From the NCBI RefSeq assembly GCF_000313135.1, contig NW_004457415.1, positions 42,583-106,582 of the forward strand: 64,000 nucleotides of DNA, in the 5' to 3' direction. Below are positions 1 through 12,134 of this stretch, one piece after another. The notes below the pieces were generated by a model that searched no databases, was not told the origin of the DNA, and worked only from the letters and a program-made list of their open reading frames with translations. Made by a program: the position numbers and the translations under genes. This DNA comes from Acanthamoeba castellanii str. Neff. Lineage: Eukaryota > Discosea > Longamoebia > Acanthamoebidae. Positions within the stretch are counted from its first letter, which is position 1. Each line of letters starts with the position of its first letter.

Positions 1-45
1 CTCAGGCAGAAGATGCAGGAGCTCAGGGCCCAGGAGGAGGTCTAA
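1..45 (+). CDS. 3' end of an unidentified gene
   Basis: The window opens inside a reading frame that ends LRQKMQELRAQEEV followed by TAA at 43-45. The 14 visible residues are charged and helix-like. The body lies outside the window, so no function can be given. An AATAAA at 338-343 could be its poly(A) signal. Confidence 0.5.
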   Translation, partial: LRQKMQELRAQEEV

Positions 46-429
46 AAGGTCTGCCACTTCGACACCGCCGCCGCCTTCTACTTCGTCGTTGTCCCACACA
101 ACGCACACGCACGCACCGCTCCGGTTCATTTTGCTCCCTAGAACCGAGAGCGTGTGTGTTGCGGGCGCCGAACGACACGACGACACGACCATCATATTCT
201 TTGCTCTCTCTATATTCTCTATTCTATTCTTTCTCCAATTATTTATTTCATTAACATGTGTGATATTATTTATTTATCATCAACGTGTGTGTGTGTGGTG
301 GCATCACTACCACCTTGATCACCAACAACCACGTCCCAATAAAATCAATCAACCAACCAACTTCTAATGGTGAACACATTCAATGTTTGTTTGGTTTATT
401 GTGTGTTATGCGTTTCACACGTTACCGCC
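46..429. other. Convergent 3' flank
   Basis: There is no convincing gene here. The stretch holds the 3' flank of the truncated gene on the left and that of the AP-4 sigma gene on the right. It is AT-richer than the coding DNA and contains AATAAA at 338-343. Confidence 0.4.
338..343 (+). terminator. Candidate poly(A) signal AATAAA
   Basis: AATAAA lies about 295 nt past the stop of the truncated gene at the left edge. It is assigned to that gene by orientation only. Confidence 0.3.
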
Positions 430-1380
430 TTACTTGCCTCGCGAGACTTCCAGGTCGATGAGCGACAGCTGATCGAGCACCTCGGCCTGACTCGACTCAG
501 TGATGCAGCCTGTGGATGGGTGGGTGAGATGCGCTGCGCAGGGTGGGCAATGGGGGAGGAGGGCAACCGTTGACGACCATCTCGTCGATGAGGATGTGGG
601 CCTTCTCCAGGTTGAACATGATCTGTTTGTTGTGTTGAGTCGCGGTGTGTGGTGACTGGTGAGCACAGTGGGCAGAGCTGAACTCACGCGAAAGTGATGG
701 AGATGGAAAGGGAGACGTACATCAAGTTCGCACTGTAGTGAATGAGTGCGCATGTTTGTACACACCAACACACACACACACACACCGCACACACCGCACA
801 CACCGACACACAACGCACACAACGCAACACGCAGTGAACATTTGGCGCTGGCAGCGCAAACGCATCACACGCAAAGGCAGAGAGCGTACGACTTGGCGGA
901 AGTAGCGATCGAAGAGCTCCACCAGGTTGTGAATGAACTCGTACACGGCCAACTCGTTCTGGCGGGTTCAGTGTGAGGTGTCACACAGGGCAATGAAGCG
1001 CTCTCGGGTGTACGCAGCTGCATTGTACCTCGCTGTGGTCGATGCCAACGATGAAGAAGAGAGAGGCGTATCGCCGGTACACCACCTTCCGCCCCTGGTG
1101 CTCCACAAACCCGCACTGCGACACAGAAACCGAGATTAAAATGATTTTATTTATTATTTAGTACCTGAAACAAATAATGATTTGATGGAATTATTTATTA
1201 TTTATTATTTTGCACGGGGGCCACGCGGGGGGGGAGAACCTGGTCATCGGCCCGGAGAAGGCATTTGCGAACGATTTCGGTTTCGAAGAGTACGCGCTCC
1301 TTTGGTGGTCGGTGGGTATCAAAGTACTTGGAAACCCGCGCCTGCCCCTGCTTGTTCACCAACAGAATGTACTCTATCAT
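430..1380 (-). CDS. AP4S1: AP-4 adaptor complex sigma subunit
   Basis: This is the small chain of a clathrin-adaptor-type complex that sorts membrane cargo at the trans-Golgi/endosome. Splice signals give six exons: 1240-1380, 1029-1115, 890-958, 721-732, 568-622 and 430-509. Together they encode 147 aa, close to the usual ~144. The start MIEYILLVNKQGQ is the classic sigma N-terminus, followed by VVYRRYASLFFIVG, NELAVYEFIHNLVE and IMFNLEKAHILIDE. The segment NGCITES resembles AP-4 (NGCIVET) more than the AP-1 or AP-2 sigmas. Exon 4 is only 12 nt and encodes CELD, which sits exactly where sigma chains have SELD or CELD. The gene starts 128 bp from polymerase eta in divergent orientation. The family is secure; the AP-4 assignment is likely. 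Confidence 0.88.
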
Positions 1381-1508
1381 CCCTCTCTTGCCTCCTCTCT
1401 TTTTTTTTGTTCTTTTTGCTCTCTCTTTTCTTTTTTTAACCATTTACTTGATATTTTTTCCTCGAAGCAGCACCCCTGATGAATTGATCAATACAACGTC
1501 TCAAGAAG
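1381..1508. promoter_or_regulatory. Shared divergent promoter region, AP4S1/POLH
   Basis: Only 128 bp separate the two start codons. The plus strand is rich in pyrimidine tracts (long T and CT runs at 1384-1460). Any core promoters for both genes must lie here or inside the transcribed regions. No TATA box was identified. Confidence 0.4.
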
Positions 1509-4144
1509 ATGGAAGAGCTTGGCTCTTCTTCCCACGTTGGCCGGGTGGTCCTACACCTGGACTTGGACTGCTTCTTCGTGCAGGTCGAAACTCTCAAGGT
1601 ACAGTTTCTTATTAATCTGCTCTACCTCGAGTGGCCCTCTCGAGACTGAAGCCGATGGGAGTGGGGGCTTATAGGACCCGAGGCTGGCGGGCCATGCAGT
1701 AGCAGTGCAGCAGCACAACGACATCATCTCCGCGGACTACGCGGCCCGGCGGAGGGGCGTGCGGAAGCACATGACCCCAGCCGAGGCCCTGGCCCTCTGC
1801 CCCGACCTCAAGCTGTACGCGCCGAACACCGCCCGGCTCCAATACAGTACAGGGCCGCACACTCACAGCGCTGTGTGTGCGTGTGCGGTGGCGCACGTGT
1901 CGTGCTGTGCGTGTGCGGTGGTGCGATGGTGTGTGCGACAGTGTGCACGTGAGGAGAACGGAGGGAACGTCAAAGGTAACGTACGAGGACTACCAGAAGG
2001 CCTCCGCCGGCGTGCAAACGCTGCTGCAGAACACGATCGCCTCGCTCCAGTCCGCGGCTGCTTCCGGAGTCAACTCCAAAAGGAAGACAGAGAAGGTAGA
2101 CTCTTTCTCTCCTTCTTCTTTATGTCAACCCACATGACAATCGTGGGTACGCAGCTGAGGCGCCTCCGGAGGTGGAGAAGGCCAGCATCGACGACTTCTA
2201 CGTGGACGTGACGCCGTTGGTGGCCGCTCAACTCGAGCGCGGCCTTCTAATCAACGATCTCGACATGCCCGGTACACCATTCACCATCTCATCATTGTCG
2301 TCGTCATCAATTGCCAACAAAAGTCCAAAGGTCACCACTTTTACGAGTTCGTCGTCCCCTCGTGGTGATCGGCAGCGTCGCAGATGGCGTCGCAGTCAAG
2401 CGAGTGGCCGGGCGCGGTCGAGGGACCGGGTCTGGTTTCGGCGCACATCCTCACCGCGCAGGAGGTGCAGCTCCGTGAGGGCGCGCGTATCGCCGCGTCC
2501 CTCCGCGAAGCCGTCCACACCAAGTGTGGTAAGCCGACAGACGTCTGTCACCACCACCACCAGATGTTGCTCCACTGGGCGCCCTTGAGGGGCTAATCGC
2601 GCGTATGTGTGGTCGGTCGGGCGCTGATGACACCCAGGGCTGCGCGTCTCGGCGGGGGTCGCCCAGAACAAGCTCCTGGCCAAGCTGGCATCGAGCGCCA
2701 GCAAGCCCGACGGCCAGACCACCGTCCTCCCCGGCTCCGTCCCTTCCATGCTTGCGCGCCACCCGCCCAGCAAGATTCCCCAGCTCGGTGAGACCCTCTG
2801 CCTCGACGCGCACCCATCATCACCGCACACGCACCACCGCACACGCACACGCACACGCGCCACCGCACACGCACACGCCAACTCACCACTTTCCCCCGGG
2901 TCAGGAGTCAAGCTGGGGAAGGAGAAGCGCGGGGTGCTGCTCGCCGCGCCGTGGACGGACCGGGTGAAGGTCATCTCCGACCTGGCCTCGGCCTCACTGC
3001 TGCCCGAGCTCAGGCTGGCGTTCGGGGACGACAAGGCCGAGTGGCTGCATCGCGTCGGCCAGGGAATCGACGACACGCCCGTCAAGGACAAAGGTCACCA
3101 CCCCCTTCGATGTGTGATTGTGTTCTTCGTCGATGGTTGACTGAAGGTGCGTGCGTTATTCTCAGGCCCGCCCAAGTCATTGATGTCGTCGATGTCGTTG
3201 ACGTCGATCACCAACGACGCCTACCAGTTCAAGAAGATCCTGCGCTATCTGGCCGACGAGTTGTGCAAGCGACTCAAAGAGGACGAGCTCCGTTGGAAGC
3301 GCAAGCCCAGGACCTTCAACTTCTCCTTCCGGTTCGTTTCCTCTCAGTGTCTTATGTGCCACAACGCAAAGTCTGAAGTGTGACCGAAGCTGTTGATGAT
3401 GATGATGATGATGACGTGTCGTCTTGTTGTTGTTGTTATTTCAGGCTGGTCAATGAAAAGGAGAGCTCGCACACGATGACGATGAAGAAGGTCACCGACC
3501 GGGTGCGGGAGATGCGAGCGAAGGAAGACGTCGAGGGCGCGGGGCCAGGTCGTGGCGCCAGCAGTGGTGAGGCGGCCGCATCAGCATCGGCCGATGCCAT
3601 GTGCTCGCTGGCCTTCCAGGTCTTCAACTCCACCGTGGGCGACCGCGCGTACGCACTCGATTCCTGCCACCACGCACACGCCCTTCAATCGAGAGCGTGT
3701 GCTGACCGATGTGGGTGGTGATTGGTCAGGTGGAAGGTGCGCTGGGCGGGAATGAGTGCTCGGGACTTCCATTCCACGGAGCCGCCCAAGGGCGGCATCG
3801 CCACCTTCTTCTCGGCAGCGTCTTCGTCTTCGTCTTCTTCTGCGCCACTGCCTTCTACCTCGACACTCCCTTCGTCGTCGTCGTCATCATCTTCTGTTGC
3901 TTCAGTAATGGCGATGCCACCTCCCACCTCGCCTTCTTCTTCGGCGCTCAAACGACCCTCGCCGCCGGCCAGCCCCGCTAAGAGCCCCGCCACCATCACC
4001 ACCCGAGTGGCCAAACAGGGCAGCAGCCCCACCAGCCCCAAGCGAGCCAAGACGAACAAGAACGCCACGCCGCAGGGCAACACCATGCTCGCCTACTTCA
4101 CAGTGGCCACCTCACCCTCGAGGGAGAAGCCAACAGCAACGTAA
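1509..4144 (+). CDS. POLH: DNA polymerase eta (Y-family translesion polymerase)
   Basis: Nuclear polymerase that copies past UV and other template lesions. Exon 1 starts at ATG 1509 and contains LDLDCFFVQVE with the first catalytic Asp. The next exon (from 1675) continues AVAVQQHNDIISADYAARRRGV, the Rad30-type fingers sequence. SIDDFYVDVT carries the second catalytic site, with Asp where the family normally has Glu (SIDE). Later segments match the thumb and little finger: RVSAGVAQNKLLAKLAS, SKIPQLGVKLG, GQGIDDTPVKDK and FNFSFRLVNEKESS. The tail is Ser/Pro rich. It holds a PIP-like GGIATFF near 3791-3811 and a second, TMLAYF, near 4083-4100, but no ubiquitin-binding zinc finger. Several introns carry CACACG/GTGTGC repeats. 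The stop lies 62 bp from the convergent VPS9 gene. Confidence 0.88.
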
Positions 4145-4206
4145 CGTAGGTGGTCTTGAGAATCTGTTCCGCTGCTGCTGGTCCAACACTCGCTTTTTGT
4201 GCTTCA

Positions 4207-5844
4207 TCACGGGAGGTGAAGGGCGAGGGTGTCGGCCAGCTGGTTGTAGACCCAGAGGGGCAGGCGCCGGGTGATCTCCAGGCGCATCTCCGGCTTTGGA
4301 GGCTTGCCGCCGCTGGTTGCGTCGGGCAGCCGCAGCCCCTGATGCGGGTGGCGAGGGTGGTGCGAGCAGCCGCCACTCGTCGAGCCGTCCGCTGGGCCAA
4401 CCGAGGGAAGCCGGCCGTGTGACAGCGACTTGGCCCGCTTCTCCTTCCCCCCCGCCGCCTCTTCATCTTCGTCTCCTTCGTCTACGTGCGCTCCATTTTC
4501 GCGCTGGAACGGTGATGATGGTGATGCCGCTGACGATGGTGCCGATGATGAAGATGAAGATGGCGGCTGGTCGACCGGCTGGACGGTGACGATGGTCATG
4601 CCGATGGAGTTGAGCACGCTCTGGAGGAGTTGCAGGTGGGCCTCGTTCCGAAGCATCCGCTTCTCCTCGGGCTCGAGCGTGATGGGCGCGTAGAAGTCGT
4701 CGGCGGCCGTGGCGGTGGCGTCGCGGTGGGCCACCTCCTTGAGCAGGTCCACCAGGAAGCCCATCTTGAAGTGACCATCGCCCGACGTGGCCCGGCCGTG
4801 GCTGCGCGAGCGCAGGAAGTCGCGGTAGGACGACGACGGCGCCGCGGTCTTGGCCTCCTCCTCGGACTGGGCCGCCCGGCGCTCGCGCTCGGCCTCGGCC
4901 TCGCGCTGGTGGACGACCAGGCGCTGCCGGGCGGAGGCGACGGCGAGCTTGAGGTCGTTCTTGATGGTCGACAGTGGCACCAGCTCGCCGCTGGCGTTGC
5001 GCAGGTTCGGGTGGAGCTTCATCACGAACTCCATCGCCGCCTTGAGCTCGGTCAAGCGATAGCCACCCTCTGCGAGTGTCGTGTCGTGTCGTGTCGTGTG
5101 CAAGGTAAGCACTGCGCCGCGCCGCGCCAGTTGCGTGGAGGTGCGACACCGTACCGGTCTTTGTGATGGTCTGCTGGGGCAGGAAGTCGGAGAGCATGTC
5201 GGCGTGCGCATGAAGGTCGCTCACCTTGGCCTTGATCACCACGAACACGAACACCGGGAACTTCTCCTCAGCCCCACTGCGTGTGTCGTGCGTGTCGTGT
5301 GTCGTGCGTATCGCGTGTGTCGTGTCATGTGTTAGCAACGTAAGCCTCGACAACGCAGGTCACGGGGCGTGTGTGGAGGGCGCGAGTACATGTAGACCAG
5401 CGGGCTCCGGCCGAGAGAGGACAGATTCTGGTGGGGCTGGCTCCCCTTCTGTTTCTGCGGCGAGCAACCCACCAGGATGTGCTTCGAACAGTCCATCAAG
5501 CACTGCAGCTTCCCCCGCAGCGTGTACTCGCCTGGCAATCCCCCGCAAACGTAGCCCCGACCGTCGCACCGGTGAGACAAATGACGATGGCTCGACACAA
5601 AGCGTATGCGTGCGTACCGTCCACGCTGCGCAGACTTCGAATGGCGGCCAGGAACGGGTGGTGTTTGGCGATTTGCCTGCGAATCCCCAGATTATATCTG
5701 GGCGTCAGCCACCACCACTGCGCGGGAGGAAGGGTGTGTGCGTGCGTGCGCGTACAAGCTGGAGGGGATGTCCAGCCCGGAGAGCGATCCGGTCCGCCGG
5801 TTGCGATGGCGCGCCTGGAGGGCACTCTTGGGCGACCCGTTGGC

Positions 5845-5889
<45 letters not shown>

Positions 5890-8800
5890 CCCCACACGGT
5901 ATCAGCGTGGAGCTGCGCGGAATCCATAGGGCCCTGGCCCCTCGTACCTCGTCGTCGACCCACTCGCTCTCCCAGGCCATTTGGATGCCGAGGTCGCGCG
6001 GCATCACGCGCCACAGTGAGTCCAGCTTGGCCTTGAACAGGATGTCCTTCTTCCGGTTCTGTTGTGGTGCGTGCGTGCGTGCGTGCGTAGCGTACATGTG
6101 AGACCTCTGCGCAAGTCCGCGTGCAACACAACATACCTTGATACGGTAAAGCGAGAACAAGCGCGGGTAGATGCGAGAGAACACTGCCTCCTTAAGGGCC
6201 ATCAGTATAAGCCTGTGCGCCCGTGCGTGTGGTGGTGAGTGGTTTCACTTAAGGTGGCGAGCGGGCGGGCGAGCGGGCGGGCGGGATAGAGTGCGAAGTG
6301 AGAGCCGTACTTGTTTCCCTCCTTCTCGCTTAGTGGTGGCTCCCATCGCGTTCTCTTGATCAGCTCTCCGTGTCCGTAGGCTGACGTGGACACCCAATTT
6401 GGTGTGGTGTTGGTGCCTGAGCACAAGGTGTAGGGGAAGGTACGGAGACGTACTGATGAACGAGGCCACGTCGTCGACGGCCGTGGGAATGAGGTGGATC
6501 ACGTCCTCCTCCGCGAAGTCGCCGTACAGCGCTTCGAACATATTTACAAAACGGGCCACGGGCTGGCCCAGCGGATGATCGTGGCTTCTGCGAGCACAAA
6601 CGACGGAGGAGAAATGTTGAGTTGAGTTGAGGTGTGTCCTGCCGGCGAAGAGGTGTAGTGTTGGTGGTGGGTACCCGATGAAGGCGGCGAGGTCGGCAAA
6701 GCTGGTGAGCGTCACCGGAGACTTGGGCGTGGCATCGCTGGGGAGCATGTGTTCGCGATGAGAGGGCGGCATAGAAGAGAAGAGATGGGAGGAGTGTGAG
6801 GAATATGTGCTATGTTGTACGTTTCACGGAAAAAGCCGGTCCACTTCTGGGCGTAGACGATCAGTTCGCCTTGGCCCAACTTCTTGGCCGTCTTGAGGGT
6901 GTTCGTCAGCAGGCGCTGTGAAGATCTTGTGGAGAAGCCAGAAAAAATGTAAGATTCTGGACCCGCAAGAGTGGCGGACGACACTCATTGAACTGTGTGG
7001 TGGGATGCGTACTTGGTGGCCTGTGCGAGGCTGCCCTTCGTGTAGGTGGCCTGCGATATCTGCTCGCCCTGCCACGACCCCACCACCACGTCGCCGTTGG
7101 CGAGACACAGGCGGCCTTCTCCTCTCCGGCCGTCCTGCCACCACGTCCCTGTGAACGAACATGAATAAAGCAGCAGCAAGGGAAGAACTTAGCAGGAGGG
7201 CGCGAGGCAGCCCAACACACGATCTAGATCGCCGTAAGCGGCCTATTACCTTCGAAAACGGTCCCCTCGTTGTACTGGAAGCTGCCGTAGCCGTGGCGCT
7301 GGTTGTTCTTCCACATGCCCTGGTATCGCTCCCCGTCGGCGAACACGTACATGCCGTACCCGTTCCGCTGGTCCTTGTCAAAGGTGCCCACGTAGCGGGA
7401 CCCCTCGACATAGTGCATTTCCCCCTGACGAGCCAATCGTACGAAGCAAGAGTGAGACCTAACTGGTCCACCCAACCACAACGCCAACCACCAACCGGAC
7501 TGATGAGATCTCGGCTGACCACGCGTACCTCGCCTGATCGACTCACGACGTAGTCGATGGGGTGGAGCGAGGAGTTGCTCTGGGCCTGGAAAACAATCGA
7601 GCCAAAGTAGGAGTCCCCGTTCTCGTAGGTGATCTTCCCTGGACCCACTGCGCACACCGCAGGTGTGATGTTGAAAATGTTGAAAAGAAGAAGAAATTGT
7701 CTGTCATCAAGGAACAGAACGTAGTTCTGTGAAGAAGGCGTCTGTACCAGGTTTGTCGTCGATCCACACGCCATCGCATTTGGATTTGTCTGGGAAAACG
7801 GTGCAGCCGGGGCCTTCTCGCTTCGCCTGCGCCCAGATGCCGTCGAAGTAGCGTCCGCTCGGCCACGTGTATCTGAGATGACGCCAGTTCGAACGAAGCC
7901 GCAACGCACGCAAACATCAGCACCAGGGCAGATCATTGCCGTCTATCACGCATTCACTGCTGCGTGAGGGTGCTGGACAGTACCGGCCATTGCCGTGTCG
8001 CATGCCTGCTTCCCAGGTCCCCTCGTATTTGTCTCCATTGCCATACCTGAGCAGCAGTGGCACGTCCAACCTTGAGTGAGTACAGCGTCACGCCGGTGGA
8101 ATTCAGAGAAGTGGAACGGAGGAGACCGCCAACCTGACGGTTCCAAAGCCGTGCTTGAGTCCGCTCACCCAGTCCCCGAGGAAGCTATCTCCCCCCGGGT
8201 CCCTCCTCCTTTCCGAATCCATGCACCTGTGCGAGCAGTCGTGTAAGCCCAACAGCACGCCTCCCACATCTACATGGACAATGCCCATAGAAAAGAAGAG
8301 AGTAAGCTCACCCTGCCGTGCACTACATCGCCGTTGTAGACGGAGCCTCCGGGCAGCTGGACGCACTGATGCTTCACGAATGACCACACCGTTTCCTTGG
8401 CCACCGCTTCCAACTGTGTTGGCACAAAGGGAACGCATCACACGAACACGGGCTTAGTCGAATTCGCCGGCCGTGCGGAACGAATGGGGATGGGAAGTAG
8501 GCATACGTGGCTGTCTCTTTCATCTGAGCCCAGGTGCGCGGGCAGAACCACGAGTGGGTTACCGTCCTGCTTCATGTTGGCCTTCAAGTTGCTCATCCAT
8601 CTGTGCAGTGAACGGGTGATCAGCAGGGCCTACGAGAGTACACTACACCGCCGTTCGCTGCATCTCGTACCGCACAGCATTGACGTTCTCTGCTTTGCCC
8701 AAATCGCTCTCGTAGGGTGACAAGAGGACGTGCACGACAAGGACTGGCGTCTCTGCACCGAGCTTCCGCTGAATGAAGTCTGCCTCCCGCCTCATCCTGA

Positions 8801-9531
8801 TGGCCAAGAAACAGTGCCAATCGCGATGGTGAGTACATTCACTCCACCATCACCCACTCAACTCGAAGGCACGAGAGGGAGCGAGGAGGGAGACAGGCGA
8901 GCTGGCAGAAGTACCTGGCCTCCTTGCGTGTGTTGCTGTCGGTCCAGTTCTGGTGCGAGAAGCAGAACCAGACGAGGTCGAGCTTCTGGCTCTTGTCCTG
9001 GATGAACTGCAGGATGGCGTCGTTCTTGCGCCGCCGTCGCACAGTCTCCTCCAGCTCAGCGTCGCTCACCGCAGCGTGGGGTGGTGAGGCCGCGACACCG
9101 TTCATGAGCATCTTGGAGGTTGTTGAGGCCAATCGTCGCATGGGAGATAGATACGCAGAGAGGATTCCATCGCCCGACGATTGGCCATCGATCTGGGGCT
9201 CAGTCACGTCGGCAGTGATGTCTTCGTCGTAGTCCGCGGTCATCTCCTCTTCATCGTCAATGGAAAGAAATCGCTCATCGAGGATGAAATTGAGCACCTG
9301 GCCGTGAGATTGAATTTTCTCTTCCACAATGTGCCGCCGTTGATCACTTCCCTCTGCAGCATCACCCTCTCCCACCGCTCGGCGAAGCAAATCTTCTCTT
9401 CTCAGTAGCGCCCCCAGCAGTGCATTGCAGCTCGCTTGTTCGCCCACCAGAAGCACGCGGAAGGTCTCGTATGGTGGCAGCTTCCAGCCGTACTGCTGCA
9501 GGGGCGATGAGGAGATGCTTTGGTGCAGCAT
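4207..9531 (-). CDS. MORN-repeat and VPS9-domain protein (alsin-like Rab5 GEF candidate)
   Basis: A large multi-exon gene that probably activates Rab5-type GTPases on endosomes. The start chosen is MLHQSISSS at 9531. The first exon holds a degenerate P-loop-like segment, FRVLLVGEQASCNALLG, and later pieces such as LDLVWFCFSH and ETPVLVVHVLLSPYESD that resemble a decayed GTPase fold. Between about 8360 and 7020 come roughly nine MORN units (for example YGNGDKYEGTWEAGMRHGNG and YVFADGERYQGMW). The VPS9 region follows: LRGKLQCLMDCSKHIL near 5510, VFVVIKAKVSDLHAHADML near 5220 and EGGYRLTELKAAMEFV near 5050. The C-terminus is Ser/acid rich. MORN-VPS9 order matches the C-terminal half of alsin, but no RCC1 or DH-PH part is present. 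The domains are clear; the single-gene model and 5' end are inferred. Confidence 0.72.
5849..5887. repeat. (TG)n microsatellite in an intron
   Basis: A 39-nt uninterrupted TG run sits in an intron of the MORN-VPS9 gene, so the transcript carries (CA)n. Confidence 0.9.
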
Positions 9532-10284
9532 CGTTCGAACACCCAACTCGGCGCGACACAACGCAAGATGCGTGTCTGCTGAAGAGACAGAACCCAACTC
9601 ACCGCCTGGAATTCGAAATAGGCGTGGCCAAGCAAAAAAAATACCGAAAACAGCACGAAAAGAACGAATTGATCGAGCATGGAAAGGATGCACGAGAAGG
9701 CGCAAGAAGAACACAAAAGCAGAGCAGCGTCATTCGCCACAGTACAGCCTGTGACTGCTGCAGCGACGCTGGTGCGAACCATAATTTTTCAAAAGGGATG
9801 AATTTCAGATTCGTACTCCCATCTGAAAAATTGGGCGAAAACACAAAAGTGCTTCAAGCCCGGTTATTGTCAGGCGTCGGTTCGAGCAGGTAGCGGTTTG
9901 CGGGCTGAAGTGGCGTGCCAATGGCGTAGGAGCTGCGAAAAAGAGAGAGTAGAAGGCCAAGACGAGGAGAAGAAGCTGAAAGAGGACGACTTACTTTTTC
10001 TCACCGCTACCGCCGCCCGGAGACCAAAAGGAGAAGGGGAGAGTAGAAAGGACCCACAGCTTCCTTTCTTCAGAGACGCGAGAGTTGACAGGTACCTTTT
10101 CCGCCTTCAGAACTCCCTACCTTTTACAACCTCGAGGTCGAGAAGGTTTCGCCCGAATGGCAGGACGTAATGGGACGTGCCTTATTGATGAGGAAGCGTC
10201 CTAATTAGAAAACGCATCTCGAATCTGGCCGAATCTTCTAATCAGATCCCTTTTCAGATTGAACGGGTCGGCTACAAAGTGATC
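9532..10284. other. Divergent intergenic region, VPS9 and MADS genes
   Basis: These 753 bp separate two divergent genes and must contain both promoters and 5' UTRs. It is less GC-rich than the flanking coding DNA. I see no convincing coding exon, and no perfect CArG box that would suggest MADS autoregulation. Confidence 0.4.
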
Positions 10285-11591
10285 ATGTCGCAATCCGATG
10301 ACCACGATAAGCAGGGCGGCATCGACAGGTCTCCGCAGCATCAGCAACACGGAGGACACGTCGGACACCAGCAGGGACAGCCGCAGCAGGGCCAGGGACA
10401 GCTGCAGCCCCCACTACCACTCCATCACGCTCTGCACCATGGCATGGGTCCGCATCACGGCTACCAGCTCCAGCACCCACACTCGATGCCGCCCCACATC
10501 ATGCACCATCACCACGAGATGGCCTCTGACGGCAACGTGCTCTCCAACATCCGCATCATGCCGCATCAACCGACCGCCGCCGTCATCCACCACCAGATGC
10601 CGCTCACCTCTCGGATGACCGTGACGAGCATGGAGACCGTCGAGGGCGGATCCAGCGAGGACGATGAAGATGAAGACGGCGAGTCCGGCGAGGCGCCCGC
10701 CAAGTCCGGCAAGGGAGTGGCCGGATCTAAGCCAGTCTCCAAGATCGGCAAGAAGAAGACTGGAGGAACGGGACGTCGGAGGATCGACATCAAGTTCATC
10801 GAGAACAAGAGCAGGAGGCAAGTGACCTTCTCCAGACGCAAGCGTGGCCTCATGAAGAAGGTATCTCGCCTCTGTCCACCAGCTCCTACCAGTTCTGGCG
10901 CACAATCAGCTCAAGGCCTTATCGTCTGTTGCCCTGCACTCATCAGGCGTACGAGCTGACCACCTTGACGGGTACGCAAGCGTTGGTGCTCATCGCGAGC
11001 GAGACCGGCCACGTGTACACCTTCGCCACGCCCAAGCTGCAGCCCGTGGTTACGCTCAGAGAGGGCAAGGAGATCATCCAGTCGTGTCTCAACGCTCCTG
11101 AGAACAACTACCCTACATCCGAGTTCATCGCCAACAGCTCCAATAGTCACGGTCAGAACGTCGGCGCCGGAGGACCCAAGCACGAGCCTCATGGTACGTA
11201 GAAGCTGCTCAGCTCAAGTCGTACACCAGTCGCTTACCTTCACGTCGTCGTCTTCTTCTACAGGCTCTCCGCAACAGATGCAGGGGCCACCGCACGGGCA
11301 CCCCCACGCGCATCCGCACGCTCACTCGGAGATGCTCAACAACATGTACGGAGCGCCCGGTATGCCGCCCCACGGCCACGGACACCAGCACTATGGCCAC
11401 CAGGGTCCGCTTCCCACCCACTCGATGCCTCGTATGTCTCCATCTTGCTCTTCTTCTTCTTCTTCAGCTTCTTTATGGGACGCTACGAAGGCTTCAGCGT
11501 ACTGACTTGATGTACGTCTTCTCGTACAGCGTCGGGCTACCCTCCGGACATGTACATGAACTCTGGCCCGCCGCCCATGGGTGGCTACTAG
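10285..11591 (+). CDS. MADS-box transcription factor (SRF/MEF2 type)
   Basis: Sequence-specific nuclear DNA-binding protein. Exons 10285-10860, 10947-11193, 11264-11431 and 11530-11591 join in frame to give 350 aa. The start is ATG 10285, giving MSQSDDHDKQGG. Residues ~1-120 are very rich in His, Gln, Pro and Met, followed by an acidic run (EDDEDEDGE). The MADS domain spans about residues 165-230: RRRIDIKFIENKSRRQVTFS then RKRGLMKK, with the conserved intron falling just before AYELTTLTGTQALVLIAS. ASETGHVYTFATPKLQP resembles SRF (SETGHVYTFAT) more than plant MADS. The C-terminus is again His/Pro/Met rich (GPPHGHPHAHPHAHSEML) and ends PPPMGGY. The DNA-binding fold is secure; targets are unknown. 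Confidence 0.9.
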
Positions 11592-12134
11592 AGGCGTAGA
11601 AGGAGAGGCGATAATCTGGTGGAGAGAGCTTCATCACTTATCTTATTAGCACGAGACCTTCATCTCCTTTCACCGCCATCAGCGCTCGAGCATCATGCCC
11701 TCCTTCTCCTGGCCTGCACAACTCTTGTACATGCACCCTCTGCCAAGAACACTCCTTTACCACACGTCGTTCATCCTGCGTATCAGGCCAAGAGAGCTGG
11801 CATCACTTTTGATGTTGTCATGACCTTCGTCTTCTCGAAGCATCGTGTCTGCTTTGGTGCCAAAGTCAATGGCACTTGAGCGGAAGTGGCGGATTGGGTG
11901 GGTTCCTCGAAATTCGGAGGAGCTCGACATGAAGAGGTCAGGCTCCCGTCGTCTTTTTCGATCTATTTCCTGTTCAGCTCAACCTGCAAGGTGAGTACGA
12001 CCTCCAAGCAACCACAACACACATCTCTCTACAGGCCACTGCAAATCGAGGTACGAGTGCGGGCGCGCAAGAGTGAGATCCCTGGACCATTCATTCAATC
12101 CATTTACTTTCATTCCTTTATAAATTTAGAGACA
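11592..12134 (+). other. Intergenic stretch with a probable 5'-UTR intron
   Basis: This is the 3' flank of the MADS gene followed by the leader of the GRAM gene. A perfect GTGAGT donor at 11991 and a TCTCTACAG acceptor ending at 12034 define a 44-nt candidate 5'-UTR intron. No convincing coding exon was seen. Confidence 0.4.
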
